From contig NZ_RJVJ01000002.1 of the NCBI RefSeq assembly GCF_003751605.1, positions 930,001 through 994,000 on the forward strand: a stretch of DNA of 64,000 nt, given 5' to 3'. A program made the translations under genes and the position numbers. The notes under the pieces are model-generated. The model did not search any database. It had not been told where the DNA came from and worked only from the letters and a program-made list of their open reading frames with translations. Every line of letters begins with the position of its first letter. Position 1 is the first letter of the stretch. The DNA comes from Kitasatospora cineracea. GTDB taxonomy: Bacteria; Actinomycetota; Actinomycetes; Streptomycetales; Streptomycetaceae. Shown here piece by piece: positions 33,717 to 42,613 of the stretch.

Positions 33717-34103
33717 ATGGCAGTCAGTGGGGGCGAGAGCCGTACCGGGGACGTGTTCGACACCGTGCGGACCTGGGTGGACCTGTTCGGGGCGGTCGGG
33801 GCGGTGGTGCTCGGGACGGTCGCCGCGGTGGCGGTGGCCGGGCAGCCGACCACGCCCTTCATGTGGGTGCGCGGGGCGGTGCTGCTGCTGTTGGTGGTGC
33901 TGCTGCGCCGGTACGTGGCGCGGGCCCGGGGCGGGGACGGGCGGGCCTGGGAGCGGTTGCGGAAGACGTCGACGGTGCTGCCGTTCGCGGTGGTCGGGGT
34001 CGACCTGCTGCCGGGGCTGTGCCCGGCCTGGTACGCGGTGCTGCAGGGGCTGTCGGTGCTGGCGCTGGTGCCGGTCGCCGTGCTGACCCGCCGCGGGAGG
34101 TGA
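33717..34103 (+). CDS. small membrane protein of a two-component operon
   Basis: A 128-residue protein with about four hydrophobic segments: FGAVGAVVLGTVAAVAVAG, WVRGAVLLLLVVLLRRYVA, a weaker STVLPFAVVGVDLLPGL and YAVLQGLSVLALVPVAVLT. ATG at 33717 has GGAG closely upstream; TAGCGT at 33668-33673 may be the -10. Its stop lies inside the ribosome site region of the histidine kinase gene, so the two are co-translated. It may be an accessory sensor or a signal-input protein for the kinase. No family is recognised. Confidence 0.7.
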   Translation: MAVSGGESRTGDVFDTVRTWVDLFGAVGAVVLGTVAAVAVAGQPTTPFMWVRGAVLLLLVVLLRRYVARARGGDGRAWERLRKTSTVLPFAVVGVDLLPGLCPAWYAVLQGLSVLALVPVAVLTRRGR

Positions 34104-34108
34104 GCGCG

Positions 34109-35443
34109 GTGGGAGGATCGACCGCGACGGAAGGGGCGGGGACGGTGGCGAACGGGGTGCCGGGTCGGATCGCGGTGGGGCTGTGGCGGTGCGCGGTGCT
34201 GACCGCGCTGACCTGCCTGCCGGTGCTGGTGGCCGGGCCGGTGGCGTGGGCGGGGGGCTCGCTGGCGTACTCCTGGTCGGCGGGGATGACGGCGGCGCTG
34301 CCGCTGCGGGTGCTGGCGGTGGTCGGGGAGACCCTGCTGGTGCTGCTGTGGACGGGGGTCGCGCTGTGGACGGTGCACCCGTTCACCAGCCGCCCGCTGG
34401 CCGGGGCGGCCCGCCGCTGCGCGGCCCGCTGGCTGGGCCTGGAACTCTCGGTGGCGTACCGCCGGACCAGGCCGGTGGTGCGGATGGCGACCGGTTTCTG
34501 GTGGGACGGGCACGAGTACCACCGCTCCGAGCGGGAGGCCCGCCGCCGGGCCGCGGTGCACGCCCGGTACCACGACCCGCAGCTGCACTGGGACGGGGTG
34601 TGGCTGCTGGGCGCGGCCGTCACGGTGCTGCCCGCCGCCGCGCTGCCGCTGCTCGCGCTGCTGCTCGGTGCGCTGCTGACGGCCGCTCACCCCTGGTACG
34701 GGCTGCTGCTGGTGGCGGCCGGGGCGGCGGCCGCGCCGTTCGGCTGGCGGGTGCTCGGCCCGGTCGGGCGCCGGCTGCTGGGGCCGGTGGCGTCCACCCG
34801 GCTGGGCTGGCGGGTGGCCGAACTGGAGGCGATCCGGGCCGACCTGACGCAGACCCAGGCCGCCGAACTGGAGCGGATCGAGCGCGGCCTGCACGACGGC
34901 GCGCAGGCCCGGCTGGTCGCGCTGGGCATGTCGATGGGCGCCGCCGAGCACCTGGTGGACCGGGACCCGGCGGCCGCCAAGCGGCTGCTCGCCGAGGCCC
35001 GGTCCGCCTCCGCGGGCGCGCTGGACGAGCTGCGCGCGCTGGTGCGCGGCATCAACCCGCCGGTGCTGGTCGAGCGCGGCCTGGTCGACGCCGTCCGGGC
35101 GCTGGCCCTGGACGCCGCCGTGGAGGCCGAGGTGGTCAGCCGGGTGCCGGCCCGGCCGGAGCGGCCGGTCGAGGCGGCGCTCTACTTCGCCGTCGCCGAG
35201 CTGCTGACCAACGCCGCCAAGCACGCCCGCGCCACCCGCGTCCTGGTCGAACTCCACTACGAGGGGCGGACGCTGACTGCTACCGTCAGCGACGACGGGG
35301 TCGGCGGGGCGGCCGCCTCGCCCGGCTCCGGGCTGAGCGGCCTGGAGCGCCGGGCGGCGGCCTTCGGCGGCCGGCTCGAGGTCGACAGCCCTGTCGGGGG
35401 ACCCACTCGGATCACTGTGGCGGTGCCGTGCGAATTGTCGTAG
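34109..35443 (+). CDS. membrane sensor histidine kinase, NarL-partner type
   Basis: A 444-residue kinase. GTG at 34109 has GGGAGGTGAG 7-8 bases upstream; GTG 34100 is an alternative that overlaps the preceding stop. The N-terminal half has several membrane helices (CAVLTALTCLPVLVAGPVAW, VLAVVGETLLVLLWTGVALW, TVLPAAALPLLALLLGALLT) split by an Arg-rich loop. The HisKA_3 box ERIERGLHDGAQARLVALGM holds the phospho-acceptor His near residue 260, and the ATPase domain has AVAELLTNAAKHA and SDDGVGG. The next gene, its response regulator, starts inside its last codons. Confidence 0.9.
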   Translation: MGGSTATEGAGTVANGVPGRIAVGLWRCAVLTALTCLPVLVAGPVAWAGGSLAYSWSAGMTAALPLRVLAVVGETLLVLLWTGVALWTVHPFTSRPLAGAARRCAARWLGLELSVAYRRTRPVVRMATGFWWDGHEYHRSEREARRRAAVHARYHDPQLHWDGVWLLGAAVTVLPAAALPLLALLLGALLTAAHPWYGLLLVAAGAAAAPFGWRVLGPVGRRLLGPVASTRLGWRVAELEAIRADLTQTQAAELERIERGLHDGAQARLVALGMSMGAAEHLVDRDPAAAKRLLAEARSASAGALDELRALVRGINPPVLVERGLVDAVRALALDAAVEAEVVSRVPARPERPVEAALYFAVAELLTNAAKHARATRVLVELHYEGRTLTATVSDDGVGGAAASPGSGLSGLERRAAAFGGRLEVDSPVGGPTRITVAVPCELS

Positions 35444-36084
35444 CCGAGGACCTGTTCCTGCTCCGGGACGGGATGGTGCGCCTGGTCGAGGCGTTCGGCC
35501 ACACCGTGGTCGCGGCCGTCGACGACGGCCCGGCCGCCCTGGCGGCGCTGCTGGAGCACCGGCCGGACGTCGCGGTGGTCGACGTCCGGCTGCCGCCGAC
35601 CTTCTCCGACGAGGGCCTGCAGGCCGCGCTGGCCGCCCGCCGGGCGGTGCCGGGGCTGCCGGTGCTGATCCTCTCCCAGCACGTCGAGCAGCTGTACGCC
35701 CGCGAGCTGCTCGCCGACGGGCACGGCGGCATCGGCTACCAGCTCAAGGACCGGGTGCTGGACGCCGGGCAGTTCATGGACGCCGTCCAGCGGGTCGCCG
35801 ACGGCGGCACCGCGCTGGACCCGACCGTGGTCGCCAAGCTGCTGGGCCGCCCGCTGCGCGCCGACCCGCTGGGCGCGCTCACCGAGCGGGAGCGCTCGGT
35901 GCTGGCGCTGATGGCCGAGGGCCTGTCCAACGCGGCGATCGCCGCCCGGCTGTTCCTCTCCGAGGGTTCGGTCGGCAAGTACACCACCGCGATCTTCGGC
36001 AAGCTCGGCCTGGTCGGCGACGAGGACACCAACCGGCGGGTCCGGGCCGTCCTCGCCTACCTGGACGCCGGCCGCGCCGGGTAG
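35428..36084 (+). CDS. NarL/LuxR-family response regulator
   Basis: A 218-residue regulator partnered with the kinase just upstream, overlapping it by 16 bases (GTG at 35428). The receiver has VRIVVAEDLFLLRDGMVRLV, the phospho-acceptor Asp near residue 52 in VAVVDVRLPP, and a switch Ser and Lys in LPVLILSQ and YQLKDR. The output helix-turn-helix is LTERERSVLALMAEGLSNAA and GSVGKYTTAIFGKLGL. All residues for phosphorylation are present. Its targets are unknown. Confidence 0.92.
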   Translation: MRIVVAEDLFLLRDGMVRLVEAFGHTVVAAVDDGPAALAALLEHRPDVAVVDVRLPPTFSDEGLQAALAARRAVPGLPVLILSQHVEQLYARELLADGHGGIGYQLKDRVLDAGQFMDAVQRVADGGTALDPTVVAKLLGRPLRADPLGALTERERSVLALMAEGLSNAAIAARLFLSEGSVGKYTTAIFGKLGLVGDEDTNRRVRAVLAYLDAGRAG

Positions 36085-36090
36085 CGGCGG

Positions 36091-36762
36091 TCAGGAACCG
36101 CCCGGCCGGACCAGGCCGGTCTCGTAGGCGATGACCACGAGTTGGGCCCGGTCGCGGGCGCCGAGCTTGGTCATGGCGCGGTTGACGTGGGTCTTGGCGG
36201 TGAGCGGGGTGACGAACAGCCGTTCGGCGATGTCGTCGTTGGACAGACCGGCCGCGACCAGCGCGACCACCTCCTGCTCGCGGGCGGTGAGCACGTCCAG
36301 CCGGGGCGGCGCGGCCCGCCGTCCGGGGTCGGGCTGGGCGAGGAAGCGGCCGATCAGGGCCTTGGTGGCGGCCGGGGAGAGCAGCGCGTCGCCGGCCGCC
36401 ACCAGCCGGATGGCGTCCAGCAGTTCGGCCGGGTCGATGCCCTTGCCGAGGAAGCCGCTGGCCCCGGCGCGCAGCGCCTCGGCGACGTACTCGTCGTTCT
36501 CGAAGGTGGTCAGGACCAGGACCTTGACGCCGGCCAGGTCCTCGTCGGCGGTGATCAGCGCGGTCGCGGCGAGGCCGTCCAGGTCGGGCATCCGGATGTC
36601 CATCAGGACCAGGTCGGCGCGCAGGCTGCGGGCCAGCGCGACGGCCTCCCGGCCGGTGCCGGCCTCGCCGACCACCTCCAGGTCGGGGGCGGAGTCGATC
36701 AGCAGCCGGAAGGTGCCGCGCAGCAGGGCCTGGTCGTCGGCGAGCAGGACGCGGATGGTCAT
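36091..36762 (-). CDS. NarL/LuxR-family response regulator
   Basis: A 223-residue regulator with an intact receiver (MTIRVLLADDQALLRGTFRL, Asp in LVLMDIRMPDLDGL, VKVLVLTTFENDEYV, GFLGKG) and a LuxR helix-turn-helix (LTAREQEVVALVAAGLSNDD, TAKTHVNRAMTKLGARDR). ATG at 36762 overlaps the stop of the kinase gene (ATGA). It converges with the other two-component system with only 6 bases between the stops, so the two systems sit tail to tail. Confidence 0.93.
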   Translation of the reverse strand: MTIRVLLADDQALLRGTFRLLIDSAPDLEVVGEAGTGREAVALARSLRADLVLMDIRMPDLDGLAATALITADEDLAGVKVLVLTTFENDEYVAEALRAGASGFLGKGIDPAELLDAIRLVAAGDALLSPAATKALIGRFLAQPDPGRRAAPPRLDVLTAREQEVVALVAAGLSNDDIAERLFVTPLTAKTHVNRAMTKLGARDRAQLVVIAYETGLVRPGGS

Positions 36763-38000
36763 GGACGGCAGCCCTTTCGGCCGGTGCCCGCGGGCAGCGG
36801 CAGTTCGGCGTGGACCCGGAAGCCCCGGCGGCCGGGGCGCGGCCCGGCGGCGAGGGTGCCGCCGACGGCCCGGGCGCGTTCGTGCATCCCGATCATGCCG
36901 TGCCCGGTGCCGGCACCGCCCACGGCGGCGGCGCCCGGGCCGGTGCGCCGGCCGTCGTCCTCGACGGTCAGCCGCAGCACGCCGGCGTCGGTGGCGGTGC
37001 CGAAGTCGAGGCGGACCCGCGCGGTGGTCGGGCCGGCGTGCTTGTGGGTGTTGGTGAGCGCCTCCTGGACGATCCGGTAGGCCGTCAGGTCGAGGATCGG
37101 CGGGAGGTCGGCGGAGGTGCCGGCGCGTTCCAGGGCGACGTCCAGGCCGGAGTGCCGGAAGGCGTCCAGCAGGTCGTCGAGGCCGGCCAGGCCGGGGGCG
37201 GGTTCGCGCGGCGCGGCCCGGTCGCCGCTGTGGCGCAGCAGGCCGACGGTGGCGCGCAGTTCGTCGAGGGCGGCGCGGCTGGTGTCGCGGATGCGTTCCA
37301 GGGCCCGGTAGGCGTGCTCGGGGTCGGTGCGCATCAGGTGGTGGGCGACGCCGGCCTGCGCGTTGACCAGGGTGATGTGGTGGGCGACCACGTCGTGCAG
37401 TTCGCGGGCGATCCGCATCCGTTCCTCGGTGACCCGGCGGCGGGCCTCCTCCTCGCGGGTGCGTTCGGCGCGTTCGGCGCGTTCGACGGCGGAGGCGAGC
37501 AGTTCGCGGCGGCTGCGGACGGCGTCGCCGATCGCCACCGACAGGCAGGGCCAGGCGATCAGGCCGAGGTTCTGCGGGAGTTCCTCCAGGCCGGGGCGGA
37601 CGATCAGCGCGGTGAGGGTGAGCGCGGCGGCCGCGCAGCAGCCGGTGCGCCAGGCGGTGGGCCGGTCGGTGCGGGTGGCGACGGCGTACAGCGCGACGCC
37701 GACGGCGAACATCGAGATCCCGAGGGCCTCCGGGCGCGGGCCGGGGGAGAACGGGATCAGCACCAGTTCGACCACGCCGACCAGCACCGTCGCGGCGACC
37801 ACCGGCACCGGCCACCGGCTGCGGACCAGCAGCGGCAGGCAGGACAGCAGCAGGAACAGCAGGTAGCCGGTGATCGAGGCGCCCCGGTGGTACGCGGTGG
37901 CCGCGGCGAGCGGAACGGCCAGCAGGAAGCAGGCCAGCGCCACCGCCACGTCGGTCCGCAGCGGGCGCCCGCCGCACCACCGCCTGAGCATCTCCGTCAC
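36759..38000 (-). CDS. membrane sensor histidine kinase, NarL-partner type
   Basis: A 413-residue kinase. Residues 15-150 hold about six membrane helices (VAVALACFLLAVPLAAATAY, GYLLFLLLSCLPLLVRSRWP, VVAATVLVGVVELVLIPF). A charged coiled segment (AVERAERAERTREEEARRRV) leads to the HisKA_3 box RIARELHDVVAHHITLVNAQ and the ATPase motifs IVQEALTNTHKHA and GHGMIGMHERARAVGG. GTG at 38000 has AAGGAG 5 bases upstream; an ATG at 37991 is possible. The promoter region contains four 16-base direct repeats. Confidence 0.92.
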   Translation of the reverse strand: MTEMLRRWCGGRPLRTDVAVALACFLLAVPLAAATAYHRGASITGYLLFLLLSCLPLLVRSRWPVPVVAATVLVGVVELVLIPFSPGPRPEALGISMFAVGVALYAVATRTDRPTAWRTGCCAAAALTLTALIVRPGLEELPQNLGLIAWPCLSVAIGDAVRSRRELLASAVERAERAERTREEEARRRVTEERMRIARELHDVVAHHITLVNAQAGVAHHLMRTDPEHAYRALERIRDTSRAALDELRATVGLLRHSGDRAAPREPAPGLAGLDDLLDAFRHSGLDVALERAGTSADLPPILDLTAYRIVQEALTNTHKHAGPTTARVRLDFGTATDAGVLRLTVEDDGRRTGPGAAAVGGAGTGHGMIGMHERARAVGGTLAAGPRPGRRGFRVHAELPLPAGTGRKGCRP

Positions 38001-38020
38001 TCGCACTCCTTCACCGTACG

Positions 38021-38086
38021 CAGTTCCGTCGCGGCGCAGTTCCGTCGCGACGCGGTTCCGTCGCGGCGCGGTTCCGTCGCGGCGCG
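38021..38086. repeat. 16-bp direct repeat, four copies, in kinase promoter region
   Basis: Units at 38021-38036, 38037-38052, 38053-38068 and 38069-38084 share the form C(A/G)GTTCCGTCGCG(G/A)CG. They begin 21 bases upstream of the kinase start and fill most of the gap to the MMPL gene terminator. They could be response-regulator binding sites or a slippage array. Confidence 0.85.
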
Positions 38087-38093
38087 GCGGGGC

Positions 38094-38118
38094 CCGGCCG
38101 GTGGGGGTGACCGGCCGG
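38094..38118 (-). terminator. hairpin after the MMPL gene
   Basis: CCGGCCGG at 38094-38101 and again at 38111-38118 pair around a 9-base loop, 14 bases beyond the MMPL stop. Confidence 0.55.
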
Positions 38119-38131
38119 CCCCGCGCGGGGG

Positions 38132-40321
38132 TCAGCCCCGGGCGTCCGCGAGCTCGGGTTCCCGGACGGGGGCCGGGTCGGGTTCGCCCTCGACCGAGAC
38201 GTGCGGCAGCAGGCGGTCCAGCCAGCCCGGCAGCCACCAGTTGGCGGCGCCGAAGCGGTGCATCAGGGCCGGGACGAGGACCATCCGCAGCACCAGCACG
38301 TCGAGCAGGACGGCCAAGGCCAGGCCGAGTCCGAACTCGGCGATCATGCGCTGGCCGCCGAACAGGAAGGCGGCGAACACGCAGGCCATGATGACGGCGG
38401 CGGCGGTGATGACCTGGCCGGTCTCGCCGTGGCCGACCCGGACGGCGCGGTGGTTGTCCCGGGTGTGGGTCCACTCCTCGTGCATCCGGCTGATCAGGAA
38501 GACCTGGTAGTCCATCGAGAGTCCGAACAGGATCGCGATGATCATCACGGGGGCGAACGCCTCGACCGGCCCGGCCGCGCCCGCGCCGAGCGCCTCGGAG
38601 CCCCAGCCCCACTGGAACACCGCGACGATCGCGCCGAACGCCACGCCCATGGTGAGCAGGTTCATCGCGACGCCGATCAGCGGCACCAGCAGGCTGCGGA
38701 AGGCCACCATCATCAGCAGGCAGCCCAGGCCGACGATGATGCCGATGAACAGCGGCAGCTTGGAGATCAGCACGTCGGCGAAGTCCGCGGCGGTGGCGGT
38801 GGCGCCGCCGACGTGCACCCGCAGGCCGGTGCCGGCCTCGGCGTCCGGGACGGTGTGCTCGCGCAGCTCGGTGATCAGGTCGGAGGTCCTCGCGGACTGC
38901 GGGGAGGTGGTGGGCACCACCTGGACGATGCCGACCCGCTGCCCGTCCTGCATCGGCGCGGCCGCGACCCGGGCGACGCCGTCCATGCCCTTCAGCTCGG
39001 TGACCAGCTCGGTCAGCGCGGCCTTGTCGGCGGCCTCGGGGGCCTCGGCGACCAGCAGCAGCGGGCCGTTGGAGCCGGGGCCGAAGCCCTCGGCCATCAG
39101 GTCGTACGCCTGCCGGGAGGTGGTGGTCTTCGGGTTGTTGCCCGCGTCCGAGCTGCCCAGGCGCAGCGACAGCACCGGCAGCGACACGGCGAGCATCAGC
39201 ACCAGCGCGACCAGCGCCTTGCCGGTGGGCCGGGCCTGCACCCTGGCGGCCCAGCGCGGCCAGAACCCGGTGGTGCTCTCCTCGCCGGGGCCCTGCGCGG
39301 CCAGCCGGCGGCGCTGGGCGCGGGAGAGCACCCGCGGGCCCAGCAGGCCGAGCAGCGCGGGCAGCAGGGTGACCGCGGCCAGCACGGTCAGCGCGACGGT
39401 GAGCGCGGCGGAGACCGCCATGCCGTTCAGGAAGCCGATGCCGAGGATCAGCATGCCGAGCAGCGCGATCACCACGGTCAGGCCGGCGAACAGCACCGCC
39501 CGGCCGGAGGTGTTCAGCGCCTTCGCGGACGCCTCCTGGACGCTCAGGCCCGCCATCAGCCCCTTGCGGTGCCGGTTGACGATGAACAGCGCGTAGTCGA
39601 TGCCGACGCCGAGACCCACCAGCACGCCCAGGGTGGGCGCGACCGAGGCGATGCTCAGGCCGTGGCTGAGCAGCCCGGTGCCGATCACGCCGGTGCCGAC
39701 GCCCGCGACGGCGGTCAGGATCGGCAGCGCGGCGGCCCAGGCGGAGCGGAACACCAGGGTCATCACGACCAGCGCGGCGACGATGCCGATGATCTCGCTG
39801 AGGCCGCCCATCTCGGTCTCGGTGTTCTGCACGGCCTGCCCGCCCAGCTGGACGTCCAGGCCGTCGGTGCGGGCCTGCTTCGCCAGGTCGATCACGTGCT
39901 CGACGTCGGCCTTGGGGACGGAGCGCGCGTCGCCGGTGAAGACCACCTGCGCGTACGCGGTGGTGCCGTCGGCGCTGATCTGCTGGGCACCGCGCTCGGT
40001 GTACGGGCCGGACACCGAGGCGACGGACGGGCTGTGCGCGATGGTGTCCAGCGCGGCGGTCATCCGCTCCTCGACCGCGGGGTCGTTCACCGTGCCGGTC
40101 GCGGTGTGCCACACCACGGTGTCGGTGTCACCGGCCGCGGCGGGCATCTGCTCCTTCAGCAGTTCCAGTGCCCGGCTGGACTCGGTGGCGGGCATCGCCA
40201 TGCTGTCGCTGTACTTCGTCCCGACGGCGCCGGAGGCCGCGCCGAGCCCCACCAGCAGGCCGAGCCACAGCAGCACGGTGACGAGCCGGTGCCGATGGCA
40301 CCAGCGGGCGAGAACGGACAT
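38132..40321 (-). CDS. MMPL family RND-type transporter
   Basis: A 729-residue membrane protein with two repeated halves. Each half has one helix, a large extracellular loop and about five further helices (VTVLLWLGLLVGLGAASG, IIGIVAALVVMTLVF, LGVLVGLGVGIDYALFIVNR, then LSLRLGSSDAGNNPKTTTSR, LFIGIIVGLGCLLMMVAFRS, ILFGLSMDYQVFLISRMHEE). The paired GIDYALF and SMDYQVF segments hold the proton-relay Asp/Tyr residues typical of MmpL proteins. Such proteins move lipids or lipophilic metabolites outward. ATG at 40321 has GGAG upstream. The upstream neighbour on the same strand is the amidase, 120 bases away. Confidence 0.92.
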   Translation of the reverse strand: MSVLARWCHRHRLVTVLLWLGLLVGLGAASGAVGTKYSDSMAMPATESSRALELLKEQMPAAAGDTDTVVWHTATGTVNDPAVEERMTAALDTIAHSPSVASVSGPYTERGAQQISADGTTAYAQVVFTGDARSVPKADVEHVIDLAKQARTDGLDVQLGGQAVQNTETEMGGLSEIIGIVAALVVMTLVFRSAWAAALPILTAVAGVGTGVIGTGLLSHGLSIASVAPTLGVLVGLGVGIDYALFIVNRHRKGLMAGLSVQEASAKALNTSGRAVLFAGLTVVIALLGMLILGIGFLNGMAVSAALTVALTVLAAVTLLPALLGLLGPRVLSRAQRRRLAAQGPGEESTTGFWPRWAARVQARPTGKALVALVLMLAVSLPVLSLRLGSSDAGNNPKTTTSRQAYDLMAEGFGPGSNGPLLLVAEAPEAADKAALTELVTELKGMDGVARVAAAPMQDGQRVGIVQVVPTTSPQSARTSDLITELREHTVPDAEAGTGLRVHVGGATATAADFADVLISKLPLFIGIIVGLGCLLMMVAFRSLLVPLIGVAMNLLTMGVAFGAIVAVFQWGWGSEALGAGAAGPVEAFAPVMIIAILFGLSMDYQVFLISRMHEEWTHTRDNHRAVRVGHGETGQVITAAAVIMACVFAAFLFGGQRMIAEFGLGLALAVLLDVLVLRMVLVPALMHRFGAANWWLPGWLDRLLPHVSVEGEPDPAPVREPELADARG

Positions 40322-40440
40322 GCGCGCTCCAGGATTCGGCCTTCTCCGGTCTCCTCCACCCTCCGCCGCGGGCCCGCCCGCTGTCGTCCCCCGCCCGCAG
40401 ACACCCGCCGTACCGCACCCGCGGTACCCCCGCCCCGCCC

Positions 40441-41895
40441 CTACCGCGCCCGCGGACGTCCGGGTGCCGGGGATCCGGGGCGAGGGCTGATCGGCGTGAG
40501 CACGCCGAGGCGGTCCTCGATCTCCTGGGCGGCGGCCAGGCACAGGTCCTCGCGGAACGCGCGCCCGACGACCTGTACGCCGGACGGCAGTCCGTCGCCG
40601 GTCCCGGTCGGCACGGCGACCGCGGGCACGCCCACGAAGCTGGTCACCGTGCACAGCCGCATGCCCATGGCGACCCGTTCCCGCCCCGCTTCGTCGCGCG
40701 ACTCCAGTCCCGGCTCGACGGGCGGCTCGGTGAACACCGGGCCGAGCAGCAGCGGGTACTCGTCGAGGAACTCCGCCCACGAGCGGCGGATGCCGAGCCA
40801 GGTCCCCATCAGCTTCGTGAGCTCGGCGGCGTTCGCGGGCGGAGTCCTCTCCATGGCCATCCGGATGTAGCGGTCCCCGCCGTCGCCGAGCAGTTTCCGC
40901 ACCACCGGCCAGGTCGGCGCGAATTCGGTCACGGTGATCCGGCCGTACGCCTCGAGCGCCTCGTCCAGCCGAGGAACGTCCGCGACCTCCCGGACGTCGT
41001 ACCCGGCGTCGCGCAACGCGTCCGCCGCCGCTGTGACGGCCCCGCGGACCGCGGGGTGGACGCCGTGGCCTCCGGGATCGGCGACGACCGCGACCTTGAC
41101 CGGCCCCGGCAGCGGTTCGCCGTAGAGGGGCACGGGTACGGCCCGCGGGTCCCGGGGGTCGGTCCCGGAGAGCGCCTCGTACGCCAGCCGCAGGTCGGCG
41201 ACCGTACGGGCCAGGGGCCCGTCGGTGACCAGCATCTGCGAGGCCGGCCCGGGGTCTTCGGGGCCGAGGACGCGGTGGTCGGCGGGGAACCGCCCGGTGG
41301 TCGGCTTCAGCCCCGTCACGCCGCAGAACGAGGCGGGGATCCGCACGGATCCGCCGGAATCGTTGCCGAGTCCGAGCGCGGCCATGCCGGTGGCGACGGC
41401 CGCCCCGTCACCGCCGCTGCTGCCGCCCGGGGTCCGGTTCCGGTTCCACGGGTTGACGGTGTCGCCGAACAGCTCGCTGCGGGTGTGCATCCCGGCCAGG
41501 ACCAGGGTGGGCATGTTGCTGTGGCCGATCGGTACGGCTCCCGCCGCGCGGAGCCGGGCCACCGGGAGGGCGTCGGCCGGCGCCACCAGGTCGCGGAAGC
41601 GTGGCGTTCCGAACGTGGTCGGCACCCCTTCGACAGGGGTGGTCTCCTTCACCGTGAACGGCACGCCGGCCAGCGGCCCGAGTTCTTCGCCCGCCGCTCG
41701 CCGCCGGTCCGCGCGGGCCGCCGCCTCGCGGGCCCGCTCGGCCATCAGCTGCGTGACCGCGTTGATCTGCGGGTTGACCTCGGCGATGCGGTCCAGGTGG
41801 CTGTCGACCAGCTCGACCGCCGATATCTCCCCGCCCCGGACCGCCTCCGCCTGAGCGGCGGCCGTCATCGCCCACAGGGCGTCCTGCCTGATCAT
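40441..41895 (-). CDS. amidase (amidase signature family)
   Basis: A 484-residue amide hydrolase. The Ser-cisSer-Lys triad is visible: Lys in GVPFTVKETTP, cis-Ser in TPGGSSGGDGAAVATG, and nucleophile Ser in GNDSGGSVRIPASFCGVTGL. The C-terminal FVGVPAVAVPTGTGDGLPSG is also standard. GatA is unlikely, since no GatC or GatB gene is adjacent and the gene sits opposite a TetR regulator. It probably degrades or detoxifies a small amide. ATG at 41895. A minus-strand -10 TAGGGT lies at 41946-41941, and the palindrome at 41957-41970 covers its -35 region. Confidence 0.9.
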   Translation of the reverse strand: MIRQDALWAMTAAAQAEAVRGGEISAVELVDSHLDRIAEVNPQINAVTQLMAERAREAAARADRRRAAGEELGPLAGVPFTVKETTPVEGVPTTFGTPRFRDLVAPADALPVARLRAAGAVPIGHSNMPTLVLAGMHTRSELFGDTVNPWNRNRTPGGSSGGDGAAVATGMAALGLGNDSGGSVRIPASFCGVTGLKPTTGRFPADHRVLGPEDPGPASQMLVTDGPLARTVADLRLAYEALSGTDPRDPRAVPVPLYGEPLPGPVKVAVVADPGGHGVHPAVRGAVTAAADALRDAGYDVREVADVPRLDEALEAYGRITVTEFAPTWPVVRKLLGDGGDRYIRMAMERTPPANAAELTKLMGTWLGIRRSWAEFLDEYPLLLGPVFTEPPVEPGLESRDEAGRERVAMGMRLCTVTSFVGVPAVAVPTGTGDGLPSGVQVVGRAFREDLCLAAAQEIEDRLGVLTPISPRPGSPAPGRPRAR

Positions 41896-41956
41896 CGTGT
41901 TTCCCGTCCCCGTCCCCGTGCCGAAGTGCTCGTGGCCGACACCCTAACCCGAAAGT

Positions 41957-41970
41957 GATACGGTCGTATC
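41957..41970. promoter_or_regulatory. TetR-type operator GATACGGTCGTATC
   Basis: A perfect 6-2-6 palindrome (GATACG-GT-CGTATC) midway between the divergent amidase and TetR genes, 23 bases upstream of the regulator's ATG. It overlaps the expected amidase -35, so repressor binding would block the amidase promoter and probably its own. Confidence 0.65.
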
Positions 41971-41992
41971 GAAATAAGGAGGCTGCCCGAGC

Positions 41993-42613
41993 ATGCCCAG
42001 ACAGGTGGACTACGAAAGCCGACGCCGCCGGATCGCCGAGGCCGTCTGCCTCCTCGCCGACGAACACGGGCCGCAAGGGGTGAGCATGCGCGACGTCGCC
42101 GCCCGCGCACAGGTCTCACTGGGCGCCGTTCAGCGCTGCTTCCGCAGCAAGGAGGAGATGCTCCTCTTCGCCGTCGACCACGTCGGCGAACGCATCACCG
42201 AACGCGTGCGGACCCGCCTGACCGCGAGCCCCGCCCAGTCGGCCGCCACCGCCCTGGGCCACGCGGCCGACGAGATCGCCCTGCTCCGCGAAGAACACCG
42301 CGCCGAAGCACGGATCTGGCTCGCGTTCATCGCCCAGGCCGCTGTCAGCGAGCCGCTCGCCGACCCGCTGAGAACCAGCTACACGGCCCTCCAGGACCTC
42401 CTCGTCCGCCTCGTCGCAGAGGCCGCCGACAGCGGCTCGGCCGACGGGCGCGCCACACCACCCGACCCCCAGCACGAGGCCCGCGCCCTGCTCGCCCTCG
42501 CCGACGGCCTCACCACCCATGTCCTCGTGGGCCACTTGACCGCAGCGGAAGCCGAGGAAGTCCTGCACACACATCTGGCCGGCCTCTGGAAACGCCTCGG
42601 CACCACCCGGTAG
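41993..42613 (+). CDS. TetR-family transcriptional regulator
   Basis: A 206-residue repressor. The N-terminal helix-turn-helix is RRRRIAEAVCLLADEHGPQG, then VSMRDVAARAQVSLGAVQRC and FRSKEEMLLFAVDHV. The C-terminal ligand domain (residues 60-200) has ARIWLAFIAQAAVSEPLADP and ALLALADGLTTHVLVGHLT, as in the TetR_C_6-like group. ATG at 41993 has AAGGAGG 9-10 bases upstream. It is divergent from the amidase and likely responds to an amidase substrate. Confidence 0.9.
   Translation: MPRQVDYESRRRRIAEAVCLLADEHGPQGVSMRDVAARAQVSLGAVQRCFRSKEEMLLFAVDHVGERITERVRTRLTASPAQSAATALGHAADEIALLREEHRAEARIWLAFIAQAAVSEPLADPLRTSYTALQDLLVRLVAEAADSGSADGRATPPDPQHEARALLALADGLTTHVLVGHLTAAEAEEVLHTHLAGLWKRLGTTR

Noticed and set aside
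38201..40870. 889-codon plus-strand frame opposite the MMPL gene
   Set aside because: Shadow of the MMPL and amidase genes; composition rich in Gln, His and Arg and no protein features.
40441..41895. Amidase as GatA of the tRNA amidotransferase
   Set aside because: No GatB or GatC gene is adjacent and a TetR regulator with its operator sits opposite, which fits a catabolic amidase.
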